Shown here: piece after piece, positions 1 through 7,262 of the stretch
Layout: each line of letters opens with the position of its first letter
How positions within the stretch are numbered: the first letter of the stretch is position 1
Assembly: GCF_016907055.1 (NCBI RefSeq)
Contig: NZ_JAFBBG010000001.1
Location: forward strand, 1 to 64,000
Direction: 5' to 3'
DNA: 64,000 nucleotides
Origin: Paracholeplasma morum
Lineage (GTDB): Bacteria > Bacillota_I > Bacilli_A > Acholeplasmatales > UBA5453
The notes under the pieces: generated by a model
Told to the model about the DNA's origin: nothing
The model's input: the letters and a program-made list of their open reading frames with translations, nothing else
The model's database searches: none
Position numbers and translations under genes: made by a program

Positions 1-33
1 AGAACCGTAGGGACTACGGGGATAGCCTATTGA
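1..33 (+). CDS. tnpB: C-terminal tail of a TnpB-type protein (5' end outside window)
   Basis: Frame 1 is open from the window edge and reads ten residues (RTVGTTGIAY) before a TGA at 31-33. The short tail alone proves nothing. It is followed directly by a GC-rich hairpin of the kind that ends IS200/IS605 and IS1341-type elements, where the tnpB 3' end overlaps the guide-RNA gene. TnpB is the RNA-guided nuclease ancestral to Cas12. The rest of the gene would lie to the left of the window. This could also be an unrelated reading-frame tail; the call rests on the context. Confidence 0.4.
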   Translation, partial: RTVGTTGIAY

Positions 34-100
34 GTCACTGGTGGGTACATCGGTTTGGATAGGAAGCCCCCACTTCTATTTAAGTGGTGGGTAGTTCACT
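34..100 (+). ncRNA. omega-RNA (reRNA) 3' scaffold and right end of an IS200/IS605-type element
   Basis: The stretch contains a stem formed by 67-75 (cccccactt) and 82-91 (aagtggtggg, one bulged t), closing with gtagttcac at 91-99. This arrangement, an aagcccccac stem followed by ggtgggtagttcac, is the usual right end of tnpB-carrying elements and forms the 3' part of the TnpB guide RNA. In such elements the bases just outside the right end (here from about 100, ttacaacatc...) serve as the guide. The exact boundary cannot be fixed without the left end. Confidence 0.6.
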
Positions 101-221
101 TACAACATCAATATCGAATCACTGGGATTGAACTATAAGTATAAACAAAAACAATAATTGATATTACATAATATAAAGACATTTATTTCATCATCACTAG
201 TTTTTTCTAGGAGGTACACTT

Positions 222-758
222 ATGCAAAACCCTTATATCTTTTGTCCTACTTATGAAACTGATTCTTTCATTATTAGGCTAGTTAAAGAATCCGATGCCG
301 TTGATTTACTCACCTGTTATTCTGATCCAAAAGCTCAAGAATTATTCAATTGTGATCGCTGTTTCGGTGACTTTAAAATGACGAAACTTGAGGATATGAA
401 ATCCTGTATTAAGGCTTGGTTAATGGCCTATGAAAATGGTGATTTTATCAGGTTTTCCGTTATAGACAAAACCGCTTTTAAAGCAGTAGGAACAATCGAA
501 ATGTTTGGCTCTGTTGGTAAGACAAATGTAACTGCTGGTATCTTAAGAGTGGATATCGCCTCAAGGTATGAAGAGCTCTCCTATCTAGATGAACTGTTTA
601 GAGTTACAAGCGAACACTTCTTTAATTTGTTTAAGGTTACTAAGATTTCTACCAAAGCGATTCCTTTAGCCAAAAATAGAATCGATTCTATAAAAAGACT
701 TGGTTATAAAGAGCGTGTTATTACTGAAGGAAACCACTACTACTCATTAACTAGATAA
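222..758 (+). CDS. GNAT-family N-acetyltransferase (RimJ/RimL-like)
   Basis: The product has 178 residues. It begins with a long N-terminal strand-helix unit typical of RimJ/RimL-type GNAT enzymes, has a central strand (AVGTIEMFG) and ends with the classic (A)KNRIDSIKRLGYKE stretch around 150-165, where the last helix meets the acetyl-CoA pocket. Such enzymes transfer acetyl from acetyl-CoA to an amine; the substrate cannot be told here. A strong Shine-Dalgarno (aggagg, about 210-215) fixes the start. It stands alone just downstream of the transposon end, as the first of four monocistronic accessory genes. Confidence 0.75.
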   Translation: MQNPYIFCPTYETDSFIIRLVKESDAVDLLTCYSDPKAQELFNCDRCFGDFKMTKLEDMKSCIKAWLMAYENGDFIRFSVIDKTAFKAVGTIEMFGSVGKTNVTAGILRVDIASRYEELSYLDELFRVTSEHFFNLFKVTKISTKAIPLAKNRIDSIKRLGYKERVITEGNHYYSLTR

Positions 759-825
759 GTATCCATCTTCAAAGTTGAAAACACATTATAAAAGAAGTAA
801 TTATCCCTACTGTAAGGAGTACTAA

Positions 826-1182
826 ATGACACATTCAATGAACTTAAATGAGTCGCCTTTTCAAATGATTATGATGGGTAAGAAAACCATTGAGCTTAGA
901 CTTAATGATGAAAAAAGACGTCTGATCCATATAGGAGACTACATCTTATTTACTAATACAAGCAATAAAACTGAAACACTCTTGGTTGAGGTCATTAATC
1001 TATATCATTTTGACAGCTTCAAAAAGCTATATGAATCATTACCACTAGATAAGTGCGGGTATGAACCTGATGAGTTATCATCTGCAAGTCCGGATGATAT
1101 GCTCTTGTATTATACAGAAAAAGAACAGCAATTATATGGTGTTCTAGGAATCGAACTAAAATGCTTAAAATCAGTCTATTAA
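826..1182 (+). CDS. ASCH-domain protein
   Basis: The product has 118 residues and is essentially one ASCH (PUA-like) domain. The N-terminal signature runs MNLNESPFQMI...KKTIELRLNDEKRR, followed by a GDYILF strand. ASCH domains bind RNA or modified nucleosides; a relative, E. coli YqfB, is an N4-acetylcytidine amidohydrolase. The sequence does not show whether this member is an enzyme. The ribosome binding site aaggag (about 814-819) lies just before the ATG. A hairpin at 1190-1211 probably ends the transcript. The gene is single and transcribed away from the transposon end. Confidence 0.75.
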   Translation: MTHSMNLNESPFQMIMMGKKTIELRLNDEKRRLIHIGDYILFTNTSNKTETLLVEVINLYHFDSFKKLYESLPLDKCGYEPDELSSASPDDMLLYYTEKEQQLYGVLGIELKCLKSVY

Positions 1183-1189
1183 GATAATA

Positions 1190-1216
1190 GCCTGATACAT
1201 CTGTATTAGGCCATTT
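1190..1216 (+). terminator. terminator-like hairpin after the ASCH gene
   Basis: GCCTGATAC (1190-1198) pairs with GTATTAGGC (1203-1211), with one G-T pair and a 4-nt loop, followed by cattttata. The U-run is weak. Confidence 0.55.
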
Positions 1217-1333
1217 TATATATCAGGCATTTGATAGTACTAGGAACGATTGTATAAAATATCTATTGATGATAGAATAACGGCATATAAACAACAACTT
1301 TTTTACTTAAGAAGCATGATATAAGGGGTCAGT

Positions 1334-1840
1334 ATGAAGATATGTATTATTGGACACTCCGGTAGCGGAAAAAGCACGCTTGCTAGAATACTATCCAAAC
1401 ACTACAATATACCAGTATTACACATGGACACCTTACAGTTTATGCCAGGATGGGTTGAAACAGACCGAAGGACATTCAATCATCAAATGAAATCATTCTT
1501 AGAGACTAATGAGTCTTGGGTAATTGACGGAAACTATAGGAAAATAGCTAAAGAACGTTTCGACTTAGCCGATAGGATTATTTATTTAGACTATAACAGA
1601 TGGGTATGTCTATGGAATGCATTTAAACGATACAGAGAATTTAATGGCAAGACAAGAATCGATATGGCAAACGGCTGTAAAGAAAAAATGGATTTAGAGT
1701 TTATCAAATGGATTTTATATAAAGGTAGAACCAAAGAAAAGAGAGCCTTTTATCACTCTTTAGTAACTCATTCTAAAGATGGACTGATCTTCAAAAACCA
1801 TAGGTCTCTAAATAAGTATCTTAAAAATAACAATTACTGA
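1334..1840 (+). CDS. P-loop kinase-like protein (adenylate-kinase/FlaR 'topology modulation' family)
   Basis: The product has 168 residues. A Walker A motif, GHSGSGKST, sits at 7-15, and a conserved LHMDTLQFMPGW follows around 29-40, where small nucleoside kinases place the acceptor lid. WVIDGNY (about 63-69) and DRIIYLDY (about 80) match the family annotated as adenylate kinase-like or FlaR topology modulation protein. The substrate is unknown. The ATG follows ggggtc at about 1324-1329. The gene is monocistronic, in the accessory strip between the transposon end and the nqr operon. Confidence 0.75.
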   Translation: MKICIIGHSGSGKSTLARILSKHYNIPVLHMDTLQFMPGWVETDRRTFNHQMKSFLETNESWVIDGNYRKIAKERFDLADRIIYLDYNRWVCLWNAFKRYREFNGKTRIDMANGCKEKMDLEFIKWILYKGRTKEKRAFYHSLVTHSKDGLIFKNHRSLNKYLKNNNY

Positions 1841-1933
1841 TCACTTAGGATGTGATTACCCTTATAGAATCATCCACGCTTACAGAGAAAGGAGTTACTC
1901 AGATAAGTATGACTATCTGAGTGCACAATCGAG

Positions 1934-2617
1934 ATGAAAAGAATAGCTGGATTATTTGTTATTACTGTTTTTGTTTTTCTATTATCTTCTTGTAAACTAC
2001 TGCTGCCTGATGTGCGATTACGATCAGAGAAAAAAGACATCGTTGAATCTAAGTATGGTAATTTGGAGTACGTTATTGAAGGCATTCTCGTATATAAGAA
2101 TCTAGAGAATCAATTTAAAGACATCGATGGTATTGACTATATCATAGAAAACGCTGGTGATAGAGGAAGCATCGCACCAAGACTTAAAGAAAACTTATTA
2201 CTATTCGTTGATATCGTTAAACAAGACGATACCTACAAACTCTTAGTATATAACGATGTGATGAAGCGTAACAAAGACAAAGAAAAAATGTTTATCTTAA
2301 CAGATTATATGCTTCCTGTCGATATGAATGAAGTAGAAACATATTTTAAGGATAAGGATGACGACTTTTCACTTATGGATTTGACAGTGGATTACTTTAA
2401 GAAAGACTCATCACTAGAAGGTAATATCTCTTACATGGATGAGATTATGATTGCTTTTTATAATAAACTTGCGGAAGGTGAAATCATGGTAACTTGTTAT
2501 CATGATGAATCTGGAAACATCCTTATTAAGAGTGGTACCTCACTTTTGTTTGGTAATTCAGAAGACAAAATCATCTATTTTCCTAGTGATATAATCTACG
2601 AAGATTACATCAACTAG
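1934..2617 (+). CDS. putative lipoprotein of unknown function
   Basis: The product has 227 residues. A basic start (MKR), a hydrophobic stretch and the lipobox LSSC give a predicted lipidated Cys20 on the outer face of the membrane. The mature part is acidic and lysine-rich with no motif I recognise. It is not in an operon: the lipoprotein ends before a bidirectional hairpin at 2663-2686. The start has only a weak purine-rich ribosome site (gag just upstream), so initiation at 1934 is inferred from the signal peptide. Confidence 0.6.
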   Translation: MKRIAGLFVITVFVFLLSSCKLLLPDVRLRSEKKDIVESKYGNLEYVIEGILVYKNLENQFKDIDGIDYIIENAGDRGSIAPRLKENLLLFVDIVKQDDTYKLLVYNDVMKRNKDKEKMFILTDYMLPVDMNEVETYFKDKDDDFSLMDLTVDYFKKDSSLEGNISYMDEIMIAFYNKLAEGEIMVTCYHDESGNILIKSGTSLLFGNSEDKIIYFPSDIIYEDYIN

Positions 2618-2660
2618 ACCTATTTGCCTTTATTAGATAGTATTATTCTAAAACATAAAC

Positions 2661-2692
2661 AAAAAACGGCTTATTAAAGCCGTTTTCTGTTT
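2661..2692. terminator. bidirectional terminator between the lipoprotein gene and nqrF
   Basis: AAAACGGCTT (2663-2672) and AAGCCGTTTT (2677-2686) form a 10-bp stem with a 4-nt loop. A-tracts and T-tracts on both sides allow termination of both convergent transcripts. Confidence 0.85.
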
Positions 2693-2695
2693 TTA

Positions 2696-3763
2696 TTAGA
2701 ATTTATCAAAGTAGATATTTTCTTCTTTCATACCTTTAGATTTTAACACTTTTACACACGCATCAATCATGCCAGGAGACCCGCAAAGATAAGCTTCATG
2801 TCCACTTAAATCATCGGTTAGTTTAGCAACCACTTCTGTGATTAAGCCTCTTTCACCTTTCCACGGACTATCCTTTAGTTCATGAGAGAGTGCTGGCACA
2901 TAAGAGAATTTTGGAAATCTATTTGAAACATCAAGGAAATAATCTGTTAAGTAAAGATCCGCTTCTGTTCGTGCCCCAAAGAAATAGGTAGCCTCACGTT
3001 TGAACCCTTGTTCCATAAGACGGTATATGATTGAACGAATCGGTGCTTTACCAGATCCCCCCGCAATCATGATGATTGGTTTTGTCGATTCTTCTTGTAA
3101 GTAGAAATCTCCGAATGGTCCTGTAAGTTTTACAGTATCTCCAATCCTTAGGGCTTGGTTAACAAAGGTTGAGGCTAATCCATTTGGCACTTGTCTAATG
3201 ATAAACTCAATTTCATAAGGGTTTGAAGAATCAGAGGCAATCGAATAAGCTCTAACCTCATCAAATCCAGGCACTTCAATTTGACCATACTGTCCAGGTT
3301 TAAAATACATAGGTTCGTCAAGTCTAAATCTAACCAGTTTGATGTCATAAGTCATTTTGTCCAATTTGATGACTTTTCCTTTAAAGCTTTTCGCGGTTAG
3401 TAACCCTTTAGGTAAAATGATTTTTAAGTCTGTAGAGACTTTAGTTTGGCAGGATAATCTAATTCCATTTTCCACTTCTTCTTTGGATAATAACCCAATT
3501 TCGGTCGGTTTTGGCGGTTCATGATAATCTATCAATCTAAATTTACAAGTCCCACAACTTCCTTTTCCGCCACAAGCAGACGGGATGTATATTTTATTTT
3601 TGGATAATGAATTGAGCGCTGTGTCATTGCCGAATACAGGGATCAATGTGTCTTCATTAATCGTAATCGTTCTTTCGCCGGATGAGCCTAATAGTTTTTC
3701 AAATACTAAGACAAATGCTGTGATTAAAATAAGGAGTCCCACTAATATGATAAATGTCCACAT
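2696..3763 (-). CDS. nqrF: Na+-NQR subunit F, NADH dehydrogenase (2Fe-2S and FAD)
   Basis: The product has 355 residues, somewhat shorter than the roughly 407 usual for NqrF. One N-terminal membrane helix (3-22) is followed by a plant-type ferredoxin domain with cluster ligands C64, C70, C73 and C105. Next come the FAD motif RAYSIAS (about 172) and the NADH-binding loop GGSGKAP (about 235), and the chain ends with the FDKF-type C-terminus of ferredoxin-NADP reductase folds. NqrF takes electrons from NADH to FAD and then 2Fe-2S on the cytoplasmic side. A ggagg site precedes the ATG. It is the last gene of the nqrBCDEF operon. Retention of every cofactor motif suggests an active NADH-oxidising module. 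Confidence 0.92.
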   Translation of the reverse strand: MWTFIILVGLLILITAFVLVFEKLLGSSGERTITINEDTLIPVFGNDTALNSLSKNKIYIPSACGGKGSCGTCKFRLIDYHEPPKPTEIGLLSKEEVENGIRLSCQTKVSTDLKIILPKGLLTAKSFKGKVIKLDKMTYDIKLVRFRLDEPMYFKPGQYGQIEVPGFDEVRAYSIASDSSNPYEIEFIIRQVPNGLASTFVNQALRIGDTVKLTGPFGDFYLQEESTKPIIMIAGGSGKAPIRSIIYRLMEQGFKREATYFFGARTEADLYLTDYFLDVSNRFPKFSYVPALSHELKDSPWKGERGLITEVVAKLTDDLSGHEAYLCGSPGMIDACVKVLKSKGMKEENIYFDKF

Positions 3764-3774
3764 AGTATTTCCTC

Positions 3775-4356
3775 CTATATCGCGCCAATGCCAGTAAAGG
3801 CAAAGAACGCTAATGCTAAAATACCAAGGATAATGAATGAGATTGCTTTTCCTTTTAATCCACGAGGAATGTTTGATATCTCTTTCATCTTAATTCTTAT
3901 ACCAGCTAATAACACTATCGCAAGCATCCATCCTAAGCCACTTCCAAACGCGAATACTGAGGTTTCTAAAAATGAGTATTCTCTATTCATAAAGAATAAA
4001 GAGATGGCTAATACAACACAGTTAACTGTAATCAAAGGTAAAAAGATACCAAATGAGTTATACACTCTTGGTAAGTATTTCTCGATTACCATTTCCAGTA
4101 ACTGAACGGTTGCTGCAATGGTAATCATAAAGACTAATAAGGCTAAATTGGTAGTATTGGTCTTTAACAATAATTGATAAATCGGCCAGTTAATCATGGC
4201 TGTAAGTGTGACTACTAAAACAACCGCAACCCCCATATTAAGTGCGTTTTTTATCGATGACGAAACCGCGATTAAAGAACACATCCCTAATATAAAGATT
4301 AGTGCGATATTTTGTGATAATATTGATGCAATAAAAATATCCCATAAACGTTCCAT
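3775..4356 (-). CDS. nqrE: Na+-NQR subunit E (NqrE/RnfA membrane subunit)
   Basis: The product has 193 residues and six predicted membrane helices, the usual length for NqrE. The inverted-topology signature LGMC places Cys26 in the first helix, and a second cysteine (ITVNCVV) sits near residue 113. In solved NQR structures these cysteines, with the matching pair in NqrD, hold a 2Fe-2S cluster in the middle of the membrane. Sequence start and loop structure resemble NqrE more than RnfA. It lies 11 bp upstream of nqrF and 8 bp downstream of nqrD. Confidence 0.9.
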   Translation of the reverse strand: MERLWDIFIASILSQNIALIFILGMCSLIAVSSSIKNALNMGVAVVLVVTLTAMINWPIYQLLLKTNTTNLALLVFMITIAATVQLLEMVIEKYLPRVYNSFGIFLPLITVNCVVLAISLFFMNREYSFLETSVFAFGSGLGWMLAIVLLAGIRIKMKEISNIPRGLKGKAISFIILGILALAFFAFTGIGAI

Positions 4357-4364
4357 ATACTCAC

Positions 4365-4985
4365 CTACTCCTCATAATTTTTGGTTAGACTTCTCATGCC
4401 CCAAGCGAGTAATCCGATTACGAAGAATCCGCCTGGTGCCATCGATAAGACAACCCAATTAATCCAACTTGATGGCATGACTTGCATGCCCAATAATGTG
4501 CCATAGCCTAATAGTTCTCTAATGCCTGCAACCACAACTAAAACAATCGTATAACCCATACCGTTTGCGAATCCGTCAATCAGTGTATACTTAACTGGAT
4601 TCTTTACGGCATAAGCCTCAGCTCTTCCCATGACGATACAGTTAGTAATGATTAACCCGACATAAGCACTTAAGTTTTTTTCAATGGTTGGGAAAAAGCC
4701 TTTTAAGAACATTTGAACAAGGATAACGAATGTCGATATAATGACCATATAGGCAACCATTCTCACTTTTGAAGGAATGAAGTTTCTTAGTAAAGATACG
4801 GTAGCCGATGAAGCCATTACTACGAATGTGACACCTAAGCCCATGGCAATTGCGTTAACGACTTGGTTCGTAACCGCAAGTGCACTACAAATCCCTAGTA
4901 CTGAAATCAAAATTGGATTTTGACTAGATACCCCATTTTTTAGAGTTTGAAACCACTTGGTGTATTTCATTCTTAAGTAGTTCAT
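4365..4985 (-). CDS. nqrD: Na+-NQR subunit D (NqrD/RnfE membrane subunit)
   Basis: The product has 206 residues with about six membrane helices. LGICSALAV carries Cys33, and IITNCIVMGRAEA carries the second cluster cysteine around 112. Both are the signature stretches of NqrD, and the ring of four cysteines with NqrE is therefore complete. The ATG overlaps the nqrC stop (ATGA), pointing to translational coupling. A gggagg site inside the end of nqrC supports the start. Confidence 0.92.
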   Translation of the reverse strand: MNYLRMKYTKWFQTLKNGVSSQNPILISVLGICSALAVTNQVVNAIAMGLGVTFVVMASSATVSLLRNFIPSKVRMVAYMVIISTFVILVQMFLKGFFPTIEKNLSAYVGLIITNCIVMGRAEAYAVKNPVKYTLIDGFANGMGYTIVLVVVAGIRELLGYGTLLGMQVMPSSWINWVVLSMAPGGFFVIGLLAWGMRSLTKNYEE

Positions 4986-5566
4986 AGTAACCCTCCCATT
5001 TTGATTTCATAGTTGTCATTTAACAGTAGGATGAACCGTCTTGAAGTCCCAGTAGCCCCTGTAATTTGATCGACTTGAACGGCTTTATCCAATGACAAAT
5101 CCGGATCAGAGAGTGCTAAACTTGGATCAAACTTCTTACCTACAAAATTATTAAGGTATTTTCTGGTAGAGACTAACCCACCAAGACCTGGGGTTTCTTG
5201 TTGATTTAAGACGGTGATTTTAACAATCGTCTTTAAATCGCTTTCTAAAGTAATAACGCCATTGATTTCACCCCATAAACCAGAGCCTGTAAAGTAATAA
5301 CTATATGTCCCCTCTGTTTTATGTTTGTATACAACTTCTCTTGGTGTAGAAGCTTCTACTTCTACTAAAAAATTCTCATCAAAAATACTCGCATGGTTCT
5401 CAACTGCAGAAGAGACTCCGTGATGATTTAACATCGCAGACTTCCATTCATAATTGGAATTGCGCAAGATTCTATTCTTAGTCAGTGCATCTACGCCTGT
5501 GATTAATCCAGCAGTTAAGACGCCTAATACTATCATAAAGATAAACGATTTCATTGAGTCTTTCAT
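4982..5566 (-). CDS. nqrC: Na+-NQR subunit C (FMN-binding, NqrC/RnfG)
   Basis: The product has 194 residues, short against the roughly 257 of typical NqrC. It has an N-terminal membrane helix (8-26) and a soluble domain on the outer side. The flavin-attachment motif TGAT at 169-172 is preceded by VDQI and followed by GTSRR, so Thr172 is the expected site of the phosphoester-linked FMN added by ApbE. ETPGLGG (about 128) is the other FMN-domain signature. It overlaps nqrB and nqrD by 4 bp each. No apbE gene is in the window. Confidence 0.9.
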   Translation of the reverse strand: MKDSMKSFIFMIVLGVLTAGLITGVDALTKNRILRNSNYEWKSAMLNHHGVSSAVENHASIFDENFLVEVEASTPREVVYKHKTEGTYSYYFTGSGLWGEINGVITLESDLKTIVKITVLNQQETPGLGGLVSTRKYLNNFVGKKFDPSLALSDPDLSLDKAVQVDQITGATGTSRRFILLLNDNYEIKMGGLL

Positions 5567-6375
5567 TCAATCACTTCCTTAATGGTTGGTTTGATAATAT
5601 AGGCTGAAACAAACTGATCAATAAGTGGTGATATAGCATTGACTAAAATGACTGCATATATACCCGCAAACTCTCTATTTGAAGATTTTGTATTAATCAA
5701 CCACATTAAAAACCCGAGAGTGATCCCATACATGAGTTTTCCAATATTCGTTTTTGATCCTGTTGAATGCTCACTGCCCATAAATAGACCAATGAAAACC
5801 ATATTCGTTGTTAATAAGATATCCATAGGGTTTGGATTGGCACCATTTGATAAAGAAGAAACAAAGTAGAATCCAAAGAGTGTGACTAGGAAACTGATAA
5901 CTGTATAAACCGATATTGCCTTAAGTGCCATTAACACAACAGCAAGCCCTAATGAAGTATAAATAAATAAATCCCCTACGACATTCCCAGACTTTTGATT
6001 AAGTAAGTAAGTTGGAAAAGACATAATGATGAATATTAACCCAAGTGCTTCAGCATTAAACACGTTCTTGTCTTGACCTCCAAAAAGGGCTTTGGCAAAA
6101 AACAGTCCAAACATTACACCTAACGAAACCATCCAGACATGATCTAGGATGTTGTATGGCACAATCAACGCGATTACCAGAGGGGTAATAAAATACGCCG
6201 TAAAATCGTAAGTCTCTTTTCGAAGATGCGTTGCCAAGAGTTCAACAACCAGTGAAGAAATGATTGCTACTAAAGCAATCCATAATACATTTAAACCATT
6301 CTCATAAATTGAGACGCCTAAAAGGACGGTTAATGCGCCAATAATCATTAACCGGTTTTTTTGATTGATACCCAT
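5563..6375 (-). CDS. nqrB: NqrB/RnfD-family membrane subunit, short and lacking the FMN-attachment motif
   Basis: The product has 270 residues, against about 410 for NqrB and 320-350 for RnfD. Membrane helices fill it. VFNAEALGL (about 102) and the C-terminal block FMGSEHSTGS...GKLMYG followed by VNAISPLIDQ identify the NqrB/RnfD family. Between them, where relatives carry S-G-A-T with the covalently bound FMN, this protein reads LLNQKSGNVVGD with no S/T-G-A-T. I see no other candidate site. It is first in the operon, with a strong aggagg site. The N-terminal extension of NqrB that contacts NqrA is also missing, in keeping with the absent nqrA. Confidence 0.85.
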   Translation of the reverse strand: MGINQKNRLMIIGALTVLLGVSIYENGLNVLWIALVAIISSLVVELLATHLRKETYDFTAYFITPLVIALIVPYNILDHVWMVSLGVMFGLFFAKALFGGQDKNVFNAEALGLIFIIMSFPTYLLNQKSGNVVGDLFIYTSLGLAVVLMALKAISVYTVISFLVTLFGFYFVSSLSNGANPNPMDILLTTNMVFIGLFMGSEHSTGSKTNIGKLMYGITLGFLMWLINTKSSNREFAGIYAVILVNAISPLIDQFVSAYIIKPTIKEVIE

Positions 6376-6400
6376 ATTTAAACCTCCTGTATTTTTTTTA

Positions 6401-6430
6401 ATTCTATCATGAAAGTGTTTTCATATACAA
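6401..6430 (-). promoter_or_regulatory. candidate nqr promoter with a palindromic operator in its spacer
   Basis: On the minus strand TTGTAT (6430-6425) and TAGAAT (6406-6401) are spaced by 18 bp. That spacer holds a perfect inverted repeat, ATGAAA (6409-6414), 4 nt, TTTCAT (6419-6424). The -35 is poor, so the promoter is tentative. The palindrome is a plausible repressor site, and the divergent XRE regulator is the obvious candidate to bind it (inference). Confidence 0.45.
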
Positions 6431-6510
6431 GCAAATTACTTTGAACGTTAAATCATTTAGTTTTGTCATTTTTGTGATTCGCACACCCTGGTTTCATTAC
6501 CAAACACTTA

Positions 6511-6557
6511 ATATCTACTTTGAGTAGGTATTATTGCTAGTAAAATTGAATTATAAT
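6511..6557 (+). promoter_or_regulatory. inverted repeat and -10 box upstream of the XRE regulator
   Basis: ATATCTAC (6511-6518) and GTAGGTAT (6524-6531) form an inverted repeat with 7 of 8 positions matched around a 5-nt spacer. A TATAAT box lies at 6552-6557, 20 bp before the regulator's start codon. No good -35 is visible at the right distance. The repeat may be an autoregulatory operator. Confidence 0.4.
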
Positions 6558-6577
6558 GAGATTGAAGAGGTGATTGT

Positions 6578-7192
6578 ATGGATCAATACATAACCGGACA
6601 GGTTATAAGACAATTAAGAGAAAAGTGTGGATTAACACAATTAGAACTGGCTATAAAGTTATCCATAAGTGATAAGACTGTCTCTAAATGGGAGACAGGC
6701 AAAGGATACCCTGATATCACGTTGTTAGAAGGACTATCGAAAGCTTTAAATGTCTCAATTACAGAGCTATTAATGGGTAATCCAGTCGATAATACTAACT
6801 TAGCATCAAACATGTTAAAAACGCATTTCTATGTTTGCCCAATATGTGGAAATGTCACTCATTCTATTGGTCAAATAGCACTTAGTTGTCATGGTATTAC
6901 ACTACCCGCTCTAGAGGCTGAAGATTATCAAGTTAAGTCAAACGACTTTATGAGCATTGTTGAGGATGATATGTATATTAGAATTGATCATCCAATGACA
7001 AAGATACACTATTTATCATTTATTGCAGGGGTATCTTTTGATAGAGTTGAACTCGTTAAGTTATATCCAGAAGGCCCCAGTGAAGCAAGACTAAAGCAAA
7101 GGGGTTTAAAACACATCTACTTTTATTGTAATAAGGATGGTTTATATCGAATAAAGGTAGAAAATAGCGCACTTGTAAAAAAAATACCTTAA
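6578..7192 (+). CDS. XRE-family regulator with a degenerate desulfoferrodoxin/superoxide-reductase-like domain
   Basis: The product has 204 residues. An HTH_3 domain at about 8-62 (GLTQLELAIKLSISDKTVSKWE) is followed by a linker and a domain that follows superoxide reductase. FYVCPICGN resembles the centre I CxxC, with a single C (SCHG) where desulfoferrodoxin has CC. HPMTKIHY keeps two His of centre II, and FYCNKDGL keeps the Cys ligand but has Asp where the last His (CNxHG) should be. The first centre II His is also missing. It is probably a transcription factor that senses iron or redox state, or has lost metal binding. It is divergent from nqrBCDEF. The ATG follows gaagaggtg. Confidence 0.7.
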   Translation: MDQYITGQVIRQLREKCGLTQLELAIKLSISDKTVSKWETGKGYPDITLLEGLSKALNVSITELLMGNPVDNTNLASNMLKTHFYVCPICGNVTHSIGQIALSCHGITLPALEAEDYQVKSNDFMSIVEDDMYIRIDHPMTKIHYLSFIAGVSFDRVELVKLYPEGPSEARLKQRGLKHIYFYCNKDGLYRIKVENSALVKKIP

Positions 7193-7262
7193 ATGATGCT
7201 GAATGCTTTCATAATTTGTTAAACTAGGTTCTTTTTGGTATGATAGTTTTGGATGTGATAAA

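Noticed and set aside
2696-6375. A full Rnf complex
   Set aside because: There is no RnfB or RnfC gene in or near the operon, and NqrF with NADH and FAD motifs is present, which Rnf lacks.
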